Below, piece after piece: positions 27,283 to 35,334 of a stretch of DNA of 64,000 bases. How positions within the stretch are numbered: the stretch's first letter is position 1; the number at the start of each line of letters is the position of its first letter. A model generated the notes under the pieces. That model saw only the letters and a list, made by a program, of their open reading frames with translations. It ran no database searches and was not told where the DNA came from. This DNA is from Clostridia bacterium. GTDB lineage: Bacteria; Bacillota; Clostridia; UBA1381. A program made the translations under genes and the position numbers. Where the stretch lies: positions 1 to 64,000 of the forward strand of contig JAFQJD010000003.1 in NCBI GenBank assembly GCA_017415105.1, given 5' to 3'.

Positions 27283-28230
27283 TTAATCTTTTGAATGGGC
27301 AGCCAAATACTCCTCAAAGTTCTTGTACTCTGCCTTATGCTGCTGCGGCTTGAAATCAGCCTTGTAAGTAACTGAGCTTGAAGATGTTTCTTCTGTATCA
27401 GCATCTGCCGGATAGCTTTTATCTGCCGGCTTGATTTCGCTCTTCTTGTATCCGCCACGCTTGTTATAGGGCTTGGGATTTTTCGGAGCAATTACTACCT
27501 TTCTGTACGGCTCCTGACCGATTGAGAATGTAGTTACATCTTCATTATCCTGAAGATTTGAATGGATTATACGTCTCTCGTACGGGTTCATCGGCTCAAG
27601 TGCAAACTTCTTACCTGTACGTGCAACCTTTGCTGCAAGACGGTTTGCAAGTGCACAAAGCACTTCCTCACGCTTTTGGCGATAGTTTTCTGTGTCGATT
27701 GAAACCTTTATATAGTCCTCAGACTTCTGATTAACTACCAATGATGTGAGGTACTGAAGGCTGTCTAATGTATCGCCACGTTTTCCGATAACAACACCCA
27801 TATTATCACCCTCAAGATTTACCTCGATGATATCCTCCTTGAGTTCTGCTGTTACCGTTACCTCAATACCCATTGCATTAAGAACATCTGTTATGAAATT
27901 CTTTGCATTCTCAGCAGGTGATTCTGAGTTGTAAACACCGCCGGTTGTTTTATTTTTCTTCGGCTTTGCCGGTGCTTTTTCTGCCTTTTCCGGCTTCTTA
28001 GCCTTTGCAGTTTTTTCAGCTTTTGCCGGCTTTTCAGCCTTCTTTGCTGTTACTTTTACAACTGCATCCTTTGCACCGATGCCTAAAAAGCCCTTTGCAG
28101 GCTCCTGAATTACTTCAATTTCTGCGTTTTCCTTCTCTATTCCAAGCTCGGTTAAGGCAAGCTCTACTGCTTCTTCAATGCTTTTTGCCTTTTTTTCCGT
28201 GCTGGGTGCGTTTTTCGGGAACTTTGACAA
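27283..28230 (-). CDS. jag: Jag/KhpB RNA-binding protein
   Basis: This protein of about 315 residues has an N-terminal Jag domain (SIEEAVELALTELGI through KGFLGIG), a Lys/Ala/Pro-rich linker, a KH domain (GVVIGKRGDTLDSLQYL, residues about 145-162) and an R3H domain (NPYERRIIHSNLQ). Jag partners KhpA in RNA binding and links to YidC and cell elongation. A TTG at 28230 with GGGGAGG 6 bases upstream is the best start; no ATG is available. The start lies 56 bases inside yidC in another frame, so the two are probably translationally coupled. Confidence 0.9.
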   Translation of the reverse strand: MSKFPKNAPSTEKKAKSIEEAVELALTELGIEKENAEIEVIQEPAKGFLGIGAKDAVVKVTAKKAEKPAKAEKTAKAKKPEKAEKAPAKPKKNKTTGGVYNSESPAENAKNFITDVLNAMGIEVTVTAELKEDIIEVNLEGDNMGVVIGKRGDTLDSLQYLTSLVVNQKSEDYIKVSIDTENYRQKREEVLCALANRLAAKVARTGKKFALEPMNPYERRIIHSNLQDNEDVTTFSIGQEPYRKVVIAPKNPKPYNKRGGYKKSEIKPADKSYPADADTEETSSSSVTYKADFKPQQHKAEYKNFEEYLAAHSKD

Positions 28231-29122
28231 CGAAGTCCTCCCCTTTCTTATCAAAATAATAGTTTAATGCTAACTGCTGAATTATCTGTACAAGTCCGCT
28301 TATTATCCAGTAAAGACCTATACCTGCAGGAAGGATAAATGTAAACCAACCTGTCATAAGCGGCATCATCCACTTCATCATTGAGTTCATTGACTGTGTC
28401 TGCTCGTTCTGTGCCTTATCCTGACCTGACTGTTTCATCGAGATTTTGCTCTGCAATACTGATGATACAACAGCAAGTATCGGGATAAGAATTAACAATA
28501 CAACTCCTATATTGTTTACAGGGTCAGCCAATGCATTAATGGCATCCTGCGGTTTTCTTGAAAGATCAAGACCGAGGAAGTTGAAGTTTATATACCATTC
28601 GTGAAGCTTTCCGCCAACCTGTCCCGCCCAGCTTGAAATGCTGATCTGGTCAGTGTTCATAAGGTTAGAAGCATACTTTGCAGCATCGCCTGTTATTGTC
28701 TGTCCTGCTTTTTCGGCAAGTGACACAATCTTATCAACGATATCTGCCGGAATATCCTTATAAGGAACATTGAACATATAAGTAAGCGGTTTCTGAATTG
28801 CCTGATACAACGCGATAAGAATCGGCATCTGTAAAAGCATCGGCAGACATCCGCCCATCATACTCACATTATTTTCCTTATAAAGCTTCATTGTTTCCTG
28901 CTGAAGCTTCTGCTGATCGTTAGCATATTTTTTCTGCAGCTCTGCCAGAATAGGCTGTATTTTCTGCTGCTTTTTCATGGCCTTCTGCGATTTGATGTTC
29001 AAAGGAAGCAATATAAGCTTCATAACTATCGTAAATAAAATAATCGCAACGCCGTAGTTCTGTACCAGATCATAAATAGTCCTTACAATCCAGCCGAGTG
29101 CCATAACGATATAATGCCACAT
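28175..29122 (-). CDS. yidC: Membrane protein insertase YidC
   Basis: This 315-residue insertase of the YidC/Oxa1 family has the short Gram-positive form with about five helices. The signatures are LFTIVMKLILLPLNIKSQKAM (first 20: LFTIVMKLILLPLNIKSQKA) and the GCLPMLLQMPILIALYQ helix. There is no lipobox. The basic tail (KRTQHGKKGKKH) can bind ribosomes. It overlaps the start of jag by 56 bases. yidD lies 24 bases upstream. Confidence 0.94.
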   Translation of the reverse strand: MWHYIVMALGWIVRTIYDLVQNYGVAIILFTIVMKLILLPLNIKSQKAMKKQQKIQPILAELQKKYANDQQKLQQETMKLYKENNVSMMGGCLPMLLQMPILIALYQAIQKPLTYMFNVPYKDIPADIVDKIVSLAEKAGQTITGDAAKYASNLMNTDQISISSWAGQVGGKLHEWYINFNFLGLDLSRKPQDAINALADPVNNIGVVLLILIPILAVVSSVLQSKISMKQSGQDKAQNEQTQSMNSMMKWMMPLMTGWFTFILPAGIGLYWIISGLVQIIQQLALNYYFDKKGEDFVVKVPEKRTQHGKKGKKH

Positions 29123-29146
29123 AAGATTTCCTTTCCGGTGCGTAAG

Positions 29147-29359
29147 TTACGGAACAGGGTCATAACCACCGCCTCCAAACGGTCTGCAACGCAGTATTCG
29201 TTTTATGGCAAGATATGTGCCCTTTATCGCACCATACTTTTCTATCGCCTCTAATGCGTACTGTGAACAGGTTGGTGTAAACCTGCAACACGAGCCGTCC
29301 TTTATCGGCGAAATCTGGTGTCTGTAAAACTTAATCAAAAATATAAGTATCCGTTTCAT
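29147..29359 (-). CDS. yidD: Membrane protein insertion efficiency factor YidD
   Basis: This 70-residue protein shows the family pattern [34 protein letters not shown] and the end [14 protein letters not shown]. It sits between rnpA and yidC with a 3-base gap after rnpA. Confidence 0.96.
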   Translation of the reverse strand: MKRILIFLIKFYRHQISPIKDGSCCRFTPTCSQYALEAIEKYGAIKGTYLAIKRILRCRPFGGGGYDPVP

Positions 29360-29362
29360 AAA

Positions 29363-29701
29363 TTAGTTTTCATTTAAAATACCAAGCGTACGAAGAACAT
29401 ACCGTAAATCCTTTGATATCTGCTCATATGTTTTATCCGCTGCACGGTTCCTGGCAACGATTATTAAATCATAGCCAACACAGAGTCTGTCCTCAACAAG
29501 TCGCAGACTCTCACGCATAAGCCGTTTTGTGCGGTTACGCACAACAGCTTTTCCAAGCTGTTTTCCGACCGTGAACCCAACACGGTTATAATCACGTTTG
29601 TTAGGCTTTGCATATACTACCACAAATCCGCCTGCTTCAGATTTTCCGCTACGGTATAAACGTCTGAAATCTTTGTTTAGTTTAATCGGCTGAGCATTCA
29701 T
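29363..29701 (-). CDS. rnpA: Ribonuclease P protein component
   Basis: This 112-residue basic protein assists the RNase P RNA in maturing tRNA 5' ends. The RNR motif is in VVRNRTKRLMRES (residue about 56). ATG 29701 has AAAGGAGAG upstream. A longer reading to 29761 would run into the terminator and lacks a ribosome site. A hairpin terminator lies between rpmH and this gene. Confidence 0.95.
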   Translation of the reverse strand: MNAQPIKLNKDFRRLYRSGKSEAGGFVVVYAKPNKRDYNRVGFTVGKQLGKAVVRNRTKRLMRESLRLVEDRLCVGYDLIIVARNRAADKTYEQISKDLRYVLRTLGILNEN

Positions 29702-29730
29702 AAAAACACTCTCCTTTACCGAATATCTGT

Positions 29731-29783
29731 AAAAAAAGAGCGTCCCCAAAAGGCAATCCATCGCCTCTTACCGAGACACTCTC
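29731..29783 (-). terminator. Hairpin terminator/attenuator between rpmH and rnpA
   Basis: GAGCGTCCCC...GGC at 29738-29752 pairs, with G-U pairs, with 29763-29783. A seven-T run follows on the minus strand. It should let rpmH transcripts end early while some polymerase continues to rnpA. Confidence 0.65.
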
Positions 29784-29810
29784 ACAGTTTCTCACAAATA
29801 CGTGATATAA

Positions 29811-29954
29811 TTATTTCTCTGAAGTAGTAAGAATCTTTCTACCCTTTGCACGTCTTGCAGCCAAAACTTTTCTACCTGACTTTGTTGCCATTCTTGCTCT
29901 GAAGCCGTGAACCTTTACTCTCTGACGCTTCTTAGGCTGAAATGTCATTTTCAT
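29811..29954 (-). CDS. rpmH: Ribosomal protein L34
   Basis: This 47-residue protein starts [20 protein letters not shown] and is almost all basic, as expected for bL34. ATG 29954 has AGGAGG 10 bases upstream. It is the first gene of rpmH-rnpA-yidD-yidC-jag. Confidence 0.97.
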   Translation of the reverse strand: MKMTFQPKKRQRVKVHGFRARMATKSGRKVLAARRAKGRKILTTSEK

Positions 29955-30032
29955 AATATTAGCACCTCCTATAATTTTCACCGCAATCCCAATCGATTGC
30001 ATTTACTTCCAATAAAATTAGACACCATTCTA

Positions 30033-30060
30033 ATTATACCATTAAAACGTGTTTTGTCAA
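30033..30060 (-). promoter_or_regulatory. Strong promoter of rpmH
   Basis: TTGACA (30055-30060) and TATAAT (30033-30038) with a TGG extension are spaced by 16 bases on the minus strand. Confidence 0.85.
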
Positions 30061-30110
30061 GCTTTTTTTTAAGATTTTGAACTTTTTTTACACGTTTTGG
30101 CAATTTTACA

Positions 30111-30138
30111 AAAAAACGGCAGAATAAATGCCGTTTTA
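30111..30138 (-). terminator. Terminator of the his-deoR-rnhA unit
   Basis: AAACGGCA and TGCCGTTT pair around a 7-base loop, 9 bases past the RNase H stop. TTTTTT follows on the minus strand. Confidence 0.8.
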
Positions 30139-30146
30139 TTGTCTTA

Positions 30147-30746
30147 TTATTCTATGCCCAGTGCAGATTTTGCAAGTGCATCTGCACGGTCATTATTTAC
30201 ATCTCCCGAATGTCCTTTGACTTTAATAAAACGGACATCAAGCATTGATTTTATCTCATCGTAGAACGCTTTGTATTTTTTAGTCACCGGCTTGTTTGCT
30301 TTCCATTCGCCTGTACACCATTTGGCAATACCCTCATAGTCGTGGTATAAATCAAGCTTTCTGAAGCCATTTGCAATACAGTAACGCATCACTTTGCCGG
30401 CACCTACTATCTCGCCTGCAACATTTCGCATTTCGGCATATTCGGGCTCATTATATTTATGGTTCATTTCGATTTCTTCACCGTTTACGAATATAACAGC
30501 ACCGTAGGAAAACTCATTTGTATCAGCCTTATAGCTTCCGTCAACATACGCCACAACTGCACCCTCACGGGGCATAACAGTCGTTTTGACTTCCTCATTA
30601 CGCATATAACACTCTGCTTCTATTCGTGTCGGAAAGCTTTTAAACTCTGCACAAGGGTAACCGTCAACACTGTTTTTGCATTCGTCCCAGCTTGTAAAAA
30701 TACCTGTTACTTTGCCCTGCCGTACGGCATAAAACTTTTTAGCCAT
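30147..30746 (-). CDS. rnhA: Ribonuclease H with N-terminal hybrid-binding domain
   Basis: This 199-residue protein has an N-terminal caulimovirus-type RNase H-binding domain (FYAVRQGKVTGIFTSWDECK, residues 5-24). An RNase HI domain follows with Asp in YVDGSY, Glu in NVAGEI, Asp in YHDYEG and Asp in NNDRAD, a complete catalytic set. It degrades RNA in RNA-DNA hybrids. It starts 2 bases after the DeoR stop and ends the his transcription unit. Confidence 0.93.
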   Translation of the reverse strand: MAKKFYAVRQGKVTGIFTSWDECKNSVDGYPCAEFKSFPTRIEAECYMRNEEVKTTVMPREGAVVAYVDGSYKADTNEFSYGAVIFVNGEEIEMNHKYNEPEYAEMRNVAGEIVGAGKVMRYCIANGFRKLDLYHDYEGIAKWCTGEWKANKPVTKKYKAFYDEIKSMLDVRFIKVKGHSGDVNNDRADALAKSALGIE

Positions 30747-30748
30747 AT

Positions 30749-31519
30749 TTATTCCTCTGCTAATATGATTTCCGTTCCGTTATCCTGCAATGCACTCGAC
30801 CACTCACTGTCAAGTCTTACGTCTGTTACAAACTTATCAATCTTATTAAGCGGTGCAATAACTGGAATTCCCATTTTACCGAACTTGTAGTGGTCGCCAA
30901 GGAATATCGCAGAATCCGAACATTCAAGCATAGCCCTCTTTATCTCTGCTTCATCCTCTGCACGTTCAACAAGACCGCGTGAAAGTGTTACGCCACGGCA
31001 CGAAAAGAAAAACTTATTTGCCGCAAAATTCTGACGTATCATTTTTTCTGCGTATCTTCCGGTATATGACATACTCTTTTGCTCATACAGTCCACCCGTA
31101 CACACCACACGGATATTGTCACACTCTGCAAGCTCTGACATAATACTTACTGCATTTGTTATAACGGTAAGTCCGCGTTTTTCCTTGATGTTACGTGCAA
31201 GGTACAATGCTGATGTACTTGCGTCAAGGAAAATTGTATCACCGTTACGGATAAGCTCTGAGGCACGTTTGCCTATTCTTTGCTTCAGGTCTGCGTTTAC
31301 AGTATCACGTTCTTTAAAGCCAAGCTCTGAGCCCGATGCACCGGCAAGAATTGCACCACCGTATGTACGGACAAGTATTCCCTGCTTTTCAAGCTTTAAA
31401 AGGTCACCGCGTATTGTTTCGGGTGTTACCTCAAACTGCTTTGCAAGGTCGATAACCATCACACTCTTACTTGATGTTATCATCTGTTCAATCTTCGATC
31501 TTCTCTCAACTGCAAGCAT
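30749..31519 (-). CDS. DeoR-family transcriptional regulator
   Basis: This 256-residue regulator has an N-terminal HTH (RRSKIEQMI, VMVIDLAKQFEVTPETIRGDL) and a DeoR sugar-phosphate-sensing domain with DASTSALYLAR and the SCRGVTLSRGL segment. Its ATG overlaps the hisA stop (TAATG). The ligand is probably a phosphorylated sugar by family. Its place inside a his unit is unusual. Confidence 0.92.
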   Translation of the reverse strand: MLAVERRSKIEQMITSSKSVMVIDLAKQFEVTPETIRGDLLKLEKQGILVRTYGGAILAGASGSELGFKERDTVNADLKQRIGKRASELIRNGDTIFLDASTSALYLARNIKEKRGLTVITNAVSIMSELAECDNIRVVCTGGLYEQKSMSYTGRYAEKMIRQNFAANKFFFSCRGVTLSRGLVERAEDEAEIKRAMLECSDSAIFLGDHYKFGKMGIPVIAPLNKIDKFVTDVRLDSEWSSALQDNGTEIILAEE

Positions 31520-32241
31520 TATAATTCTCCTTTTCCTGCTTTTATAGCTTCGGGCAGTTCGATGTTTCCGGTGTATAATGCTCTGCCCGTTATAACGCCC
31601 TCAACACCTGTGGGTACGAGTGATTTTATGTGTTCAATGCTTCCCACTCCGCCCGATGCGATTATGTCAATTCCTGTTGCCTTTACCATTTCAGACATTG
31701 CATCTACATTGGGTCCCATAAGAGTTCCGTCTGTTGCAATGTCGGTGTATATGATGGTTTTTACACCTATATCAACCATTTTTTTTGCAAAGTCAACTGC
31801 TGTAAATTCTGAAGTCTTTTCCCAGCCCTCAATTGCCACCATACCGTCTTTTGCATCAATGCCTATTACGATTTTATCACCGTAACGACGTACTGCCTCT
31901 TTTACAAATTCAGCATCCGAAACGGCTTTTGTTCCGATTATGACACGGCTTATACCGCAAAGAAGCTTTGCTTCAATATCTGACATAGTGCGGATACCGC
32001 CACCCGTCTGAACAGGTACTGATACAGCATCACATATACTTTTTATCGCCTGTGCGTTTACACCGTGTCCCTTTAGTGCACCGTCAAGGTCAACAACGTG
32101 TATGAATTCACCGCCAAGCTCCTCCCATTTTTTTGCCATTTGGGCAGGGTTATCACCATAAACGGTAACATCACTGAAACTGCCACGCAAAAGTCGAACA
32201 CAGTTACCGTCCTTTATATCTATTGCAGGATATATTCTCAT
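31519..32241 (-). CDS. hisA: ProFAR isomerase HisA
   Basis: This 240-residue TIM-barrel enzyme isomerises ProFAR to PRFAR in histidine synthesis. The first catalytic Asp is in YPAIDIKDG (residue about 8) and the second in YTDIATDGT (residue about 130). Phosphate loops QTGGGIR and ASGGVG are present. ATG 32241 has AAAGGAAAA upstream; a longer reading enters the hairpin repeat region. Confidence 0.95.
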   Translation of the reverse strand: MRIYPAIDIKDGNCVRLLRGSFSDVTVYGDNPAQMAKKWEELGGEFIHVVDLDGALKGHGVNAQAIKSICDAVSVPVQTGGGIRTMSDIEAKLLCGISRVIIGTKAVSDAEFVKEAVRRYGDKIVIGIDAKDGMVAIEGWEKTSEFTAVDFAKKMVDIGVKTIIYTDIATDGTLMGPNVDAMSEMVKATGIDIIASGGVGSIEHIKSLVPTGVEGVITGRALYTGNIELPEAIKAGKGEL

Positions 32242-32261
32242 TTCTTTTTCCTTTCTTTCCG

Positions 32262-32335
32262 GCTTATTCAGGGGTGTTTGCAGAGAAAGCATTTCCGTTA
32301 GCACGAGCTTTCGAAGCAAATATCCCTGAATAAGC
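32262..32335. repeat. Interspersed hairpin repeat, copy 4a
   Basis: The arms 32262-32290 and 32307-32335 pair over 29 positions apart from the AGAG/CGAA internal loop and two wobble-type changes. The core GAGAAAGCATTTCC...GCTTTCGAAGCA is in plus orientation. It lies between hisG and hisA. Confidence 0.85.
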
Positions 32336-32343
32336 TGTATCGC

Positions 32344-32417
32344 AGAGGTTTAAGGGTATCTCGCCGAAACGCTGTCGCCAAAGAAAATGCGTTTCTCTGA
32401 GACACCCCTAAACCTCT
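32344..32417. repeat. Interspersed hairpin repeat, copy 4b (inverted orientation)
   Basis: The arms 32344-32372 and 32389-32417 pair over 29 positions with the same internal loop. The core lies on the minus strand. It is set 9 bases from copy 4a in opposite orientation and abuts the hisG stop. Confidence 0.85.
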
Positions 32418-32418
32418 A

Positions 32419-33060
32419 TTATTCGACTTCAGTCTTTTCTGAAAATGCTTTAACTATCGAAAGAATTCGCTCTCTTTCCATCTTCATACTTACCTTGTTA
32501 ACAACAAATCTTGCACTCAACTCACAGATTTCCTCTAACACATCAAGTCCGTTTGCGTGCAATGTTGAGCCGGTTTCAACTATATCAACGATTACATCAG
32601 AAAGTCCCACAAGCGGTCCAAGCTCTACCGAGCCGTTAAGCTTTATAATATCAATAGTCTGTCCCTTTTCGTCCTGAAAATATTTCCTTGCAATATTGGG
32701 GTATTTTGATGCTACCTTAAGATTTGTTATTGTTCCAAGCTTGCCCCTCAACTCCGGATTTCCGCATACGCACATACGGCATTTGCCAAATCCGAGGTCT
32801 ACCATTTCGTAAAGGTTTCTGTTCTCTTCTAAAAGTGTATCCTTGCCGACAATGCCAATGTCTGCCGCACCGTATTCTACATACGTCGGTACATCCGATG
32901 CCTTTACAAGTATGAATTTCATCTTATTTTTCTCATCAGTGAAAACGAGCTTTCTGGATTTCTCTTTCATCTCCGAACAATCCATTCCGATTTCAATGAA
33001 TATATCCATTGCAAGCTCTGCGAGTCTGCCTTTCGCTAAGGCAACTGTCAAGTATTCCAT
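32419..33060 (-). CDS. hisG: ATP phosphoribosyltransferase, short catalytic form HisG
   Basis: This 213-residue protein catalyses the first step of histidine synthesis. [13 protein letters not shown] starts the family fold. [12 protein letters not shown] and the PRPP loop [15 protein letters not shown] (residue about 165) are present. It lacks the C-terminal regulatory domain and so needs HisZ, which is encoded just upstream. ATG 33060 follows AGGGAAAAG; the longer reading to 33240 runs through two hairpin repeats. Confidence 0.96.
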   Translation of the reverse strand: MEYLTVALAKGRLAELAMDIFIEIGMDCSEMKEKSRKLVFTDEKNKMKFILVKASDVPTYVEYGAADIGIVGKDTLLEENRNLYEMVDLGFGKCRMCVCGNPELRGKLGTITNLKVASKYPNIARKYFQDEKGQTIDIIKLNGSVELGPLVGLSDVIVDIVETGSTLHANGLDVLEEICELSARFVVNKVSMKMERERILSIVKAFSEKTEVE

Positions 33061-33092
33061 AATTCTTTTCCCTTCCGATTTATCTGTGATTG

Positions 33093-33159
33093 TGCTGAGG
33101 AGCGTTTGCGCAGAAAGCATTTCCCTTAGCTCAGCTTTCGGAGCAAATGCGCCTCGGCA
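33093..33159. repeat. Interspersed hairpin repeat, copy 5a
   Basis: The arms 33093-33118 and 33134-33159 pair over 26 positions with a GCAG/CGGA internal loop. The core CAGAAAGCATTTCCCTTAGC...GCTTTCGGAGCA (given in parts) is in plus orientation. It lies between hisZ and hisG. Confidence 0.85.
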
Positions 33160-33172
33160 AATACGCATGAGA

Positions 33173-33242
33173 TTGTGCAAGGATGTCTCAGAGAAACGCA
33201 TTTTCCTTTGCTTTAGCGTTTCGGAGAGATATTCTTGCACAA
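33173..33242. repeat. Interspersed hairpin repeat, copy 5b
   Basis: The arms 33173-33199 and 33216-33242 pair over 27 positions with an AGAG/CGGA internal loop. It is in the same plus orientation as 5a, 14 bases away, and shares the TCTC stem variant with copy 4b. Confidence 0.85.
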
Positions 33243-33254
33243 GCCTTATTTCAA

Positions 33255-34559
33255 TTAAAACTGCCGAAATCCCATATCCTGCGGTGTTAACTCCTCAGGT
33301 TCCGGTGTGAACATATCGTCATAGCCCATAAATGTATCAGTATCCGTTTCTATTGCTTCGCCACGCTCTAAATCATAGATTGTAAGCTTCTTATCAGCAT
33401 AAACACGCAGAATACAGGTGTTATTCGTTTTCTTTGCATAATCCTCGGCATCAGCAAAATCATCGCCGATATACATTTCAGTAAGGCATCCGTTTACACG
33501 CAGATTGTATGCCATATCGTACGCAAGTCCGTCTGCATTCTTTTCCGCAAAAACAAGTGTTGATGCCACTGTGTCCGGCTCGCCGGCATAAATCTGCATA
33601 ATTCTGTTTATACCCATTGCACAGCCGACAGCACCCTTTGCTTCGCCAAAACCGCCCATCAGATTATCATATCTTCCGCCTGCGGCTATCGGGAATCCTA
33701 CACCGTGCGTATAACATTTGAATATTGAGCCTGTATAGTAATCTATACTCTGCAACATTCCAAGGTCGAGTGAAATGTACTTCTCAAAGCCGTAAAGTGT
33801 CAAGAGATTGTAAATCTCACGCAGGTTATCAAGTGCCGCTTTTGATGTCGGGTTAAGTCCTTTAACGTCTGCACGGTCAATTATATCAGCACCGCCGAAA
33901 AGGTACGGCAAATCAATCATAAGCTTCTTTACGTCATCTGCTATATCAAGATTTTTTACTATGTTTTTAATGCTCGGTGAATTCTTTGAATCAATACTGG
34001 CACGAAGTTTTTCGGTTGTATCACTGTCAAGTCCGAGCTGTTCAACAAGGCCGGTAAAGAACGCAACCTGACCGATTTCCATTGAAAAATCCTCAATGCC
34101 AAGTGCAGTTACCGCCTCCATTGCCGCCGCTATTACCTCAGCATCTGCCTTTGCACTGTATGAGCCGATAAGCTCAATTCCGCTCTGTGTTATCTCGCGG
34201 TTTCTTACACCCTCTGTATGCTCGGCTCTGTAAACACTGCCCGTATACATATATCTTGCCGGTGTAATTTCACCTGCCGCCTTTGTTGCCGCCATTCTTG
34301 CGATTGAGGTTGTGAAATCCGGACGGAGTGCAAGTATTCTGCCCTGCTCGTCAAAGAACTTGTACAATGTTTCCTGTGTTATCTGTCCGCGTTCACCGCT
34401 GTAGCAGTCATAGTATTCAAACGACGGAGTTTCCACCTCTTTATACCCAAACGATGCAAAAACCGTCCATATTGTGTTTTCTATCTCCTTTTTAACCGCA
34501 CATTCCTGTGGCAGTACATCATTTACACCGTTCGGTGTATGTAATTTCCAGTCTGACAT
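33255..34559 (-). CDS. hisZ: ATP phosphoribosyltransferase regulatory subunit HisZ
   Basis: This 434-residue HisRS paralog has class II motif 2-like [13 protein letters not shown] (residue about 77) and a later [14 protein letters not shown] motif. It lacks a clear anticodon-binding domain layout of a true HisRS. Pairing with short HisG supports HisZ. GAGAGGG precedes the ATG. It starts 12 bases after the PHP gene. Confidence 0.9.
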   Translation of the reverse strand: MSDWKLHTPNGVNDVLPQECAVKKEIENTIWTVFASFGYKEVETPSFEYYDCYSGERGQITQETLYKFFDEQGRILALRPDFTTSIARMAATKAAGEITPARYMYTGSVYRAEHTEGVRNREITQSGIELIGSYSAKADAEVIAAAMEAVTALGIEDFSMEIGQVAFFTGLVEQLGLDSDTTEKLRASIDSKNSPSIKNIVKNLDIADDVKKLMIDLPYLFGGADIIDRADVKGLNPTSKAALDNLREIYNLLTLYGFEKYISLDLGMLQSIDYYTGSIFKCYTHGVGFPIAAGGRYDNLMGGFGEAKGAVGCAMGINRIMQIYAGEPDTVASTLVFAEKNADGLAYDMAYNLRVNGCLTEMYIGDDFADAEDYAKKTNNTCILRVYADKKLTIYDLERGEAIETDTDTFMGYDDMFTPEPEELTPQDMGFRQF

Positions 34560-34571
34560 TCTAATCCCTCT

Positions 34572-35222
34572 CTATCTGATTACAAACGGCAATGGCAGTG
34601 CCATATCCCGTATCATTTTATTTGCATTTATTATCTGTTTTTTTCTGTATTCAAATATTGCGTGTGTATCGGAGCCAACCGACACACCTACACCCGAACA
34701 TTTTACCGCATTACGTTTGTTTTCGTTTGTGAGAAAATCGTAATAGTAATTATAGTTTCCGGATGTGTTAAGCTCCCAGAAAATATTTTCACGTCGCATA
34801 ATTTCAAGCATATCCACACCGTATCTTTCACTCATTGCGAATATGTCACAATGTGCAAGTCCTACCGGACAGTCAAATTCACGGCGAAGTGCCAGAAAGT
34901 CGTATAAATCCGTTGCATTGAACTTATCAAGACGTTCAAAGAGGATGTAGTCAAGTCCTTCTGTGCTCTGCGTCATAAAATCCTCAGGTGCGGGGTCCAT
35001 ACTAACCTCAAGCCCGACAAGGACTTTTATGTCCTTTTTATACTTTTCCTTGCAATGCAGTAAATAGTCAATATACTCACCAAGGCGGTCTTTGATTGTG
35101 AACTCGTGGTCACATATTCCCACAGCATCAAAGCCGTGCAATATTGCGTGTTCGATTATTTCTTCGGGCGTGTTTGACCCATCATAGCTGAACACAGTAT
35201 GATTATGCAAATCCATTATCAC
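34572..35222 (-). CDS. PHP-domain phosphoesterase, possible histidinol-phosphatase
   Basis: This protein of about 216 residues opens MIMDLHNHTVFSYDGSNTPE, with the metal-binding HNH motif of PHP enzymes. ICDHEF, LVGLEVSM, GLAHCD and GSDTHA supply further ligands. As first gene of the his unit it is a candidate HisK-type histidinol-phosphatase, an inference from context. GGAGG at 35231-35235 is 8 bases from a GTG at 35222 and 14 from the ATG at 35216, so GTG is slightly preferred. Confidence 0.8.
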   Translation of the reverse strand: MIMDLHNHTVFSYDGSNTPEEIIEHAILHGFDAVGICDHEFTIKDRLGEYIDYLLHCKEKYKKDIKVLVGLEVSMDPAPEDFMTQSTEGLDYILFERLDKFNATDLYDFLALRREFDCPVGLAHCDIFAMSERYGVDMLEIMRRENIFWELNTSGNYNYYYDFLTNENKRNAVKCSGVGVSVGSDTHAIFEYRKKQIINANKMIRDMALPLPFVIR

Positions 35223-35256
35223 TAAAACCACCTCCAAAACACAATACATCAAGTTT

Positions 35257-35285
35257 ATTATAGCATAAAAGTATTATGATTTCAA
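35257..35285 (-). promoter_or_regulatory. Promoter of the PHP-hisZ-hisG-hisA unit
   Basis: TTGAAA (35280-35285) and TATAAT (35257-35262) are spaced by 17 bases on the minus strand. Confidence 0.75.
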
Positions 35286-35296
35286 CATAAATTTGG

Positions 35297-35323
35297 AAAA
35301 AAATAACGGCGATTTTCGCCGTT
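35297..35323 (-). terminator. Terminator of the comB-like/PHP pair
   Basis: AACGGCGA (35305-35312) and TCGCCGTT (35316-35323) pair perfectly, and seven Ts follow on the minus strand. Confidence 0.85.
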
Positions 35324-35334
35324 ACTCTTATTAA

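Noticed and set aside
29955-30146. oriC next to rpmH
   Set aside because: No dnaA gene and no cluster of DnaA boxes is visible, and the spacer is explained by a promoter and terminator.
33061-33240. N-terminally extended HisG
   Set aside because: The extension translates the two hairpin repeats, lacks a ribosome site and is absent from the family.
33093-33242. CRISPR array between hisZ and hisG
   Set aside because: There are only two hairpin units, with different outer stems and no regular direct repeat and spacer pattern.
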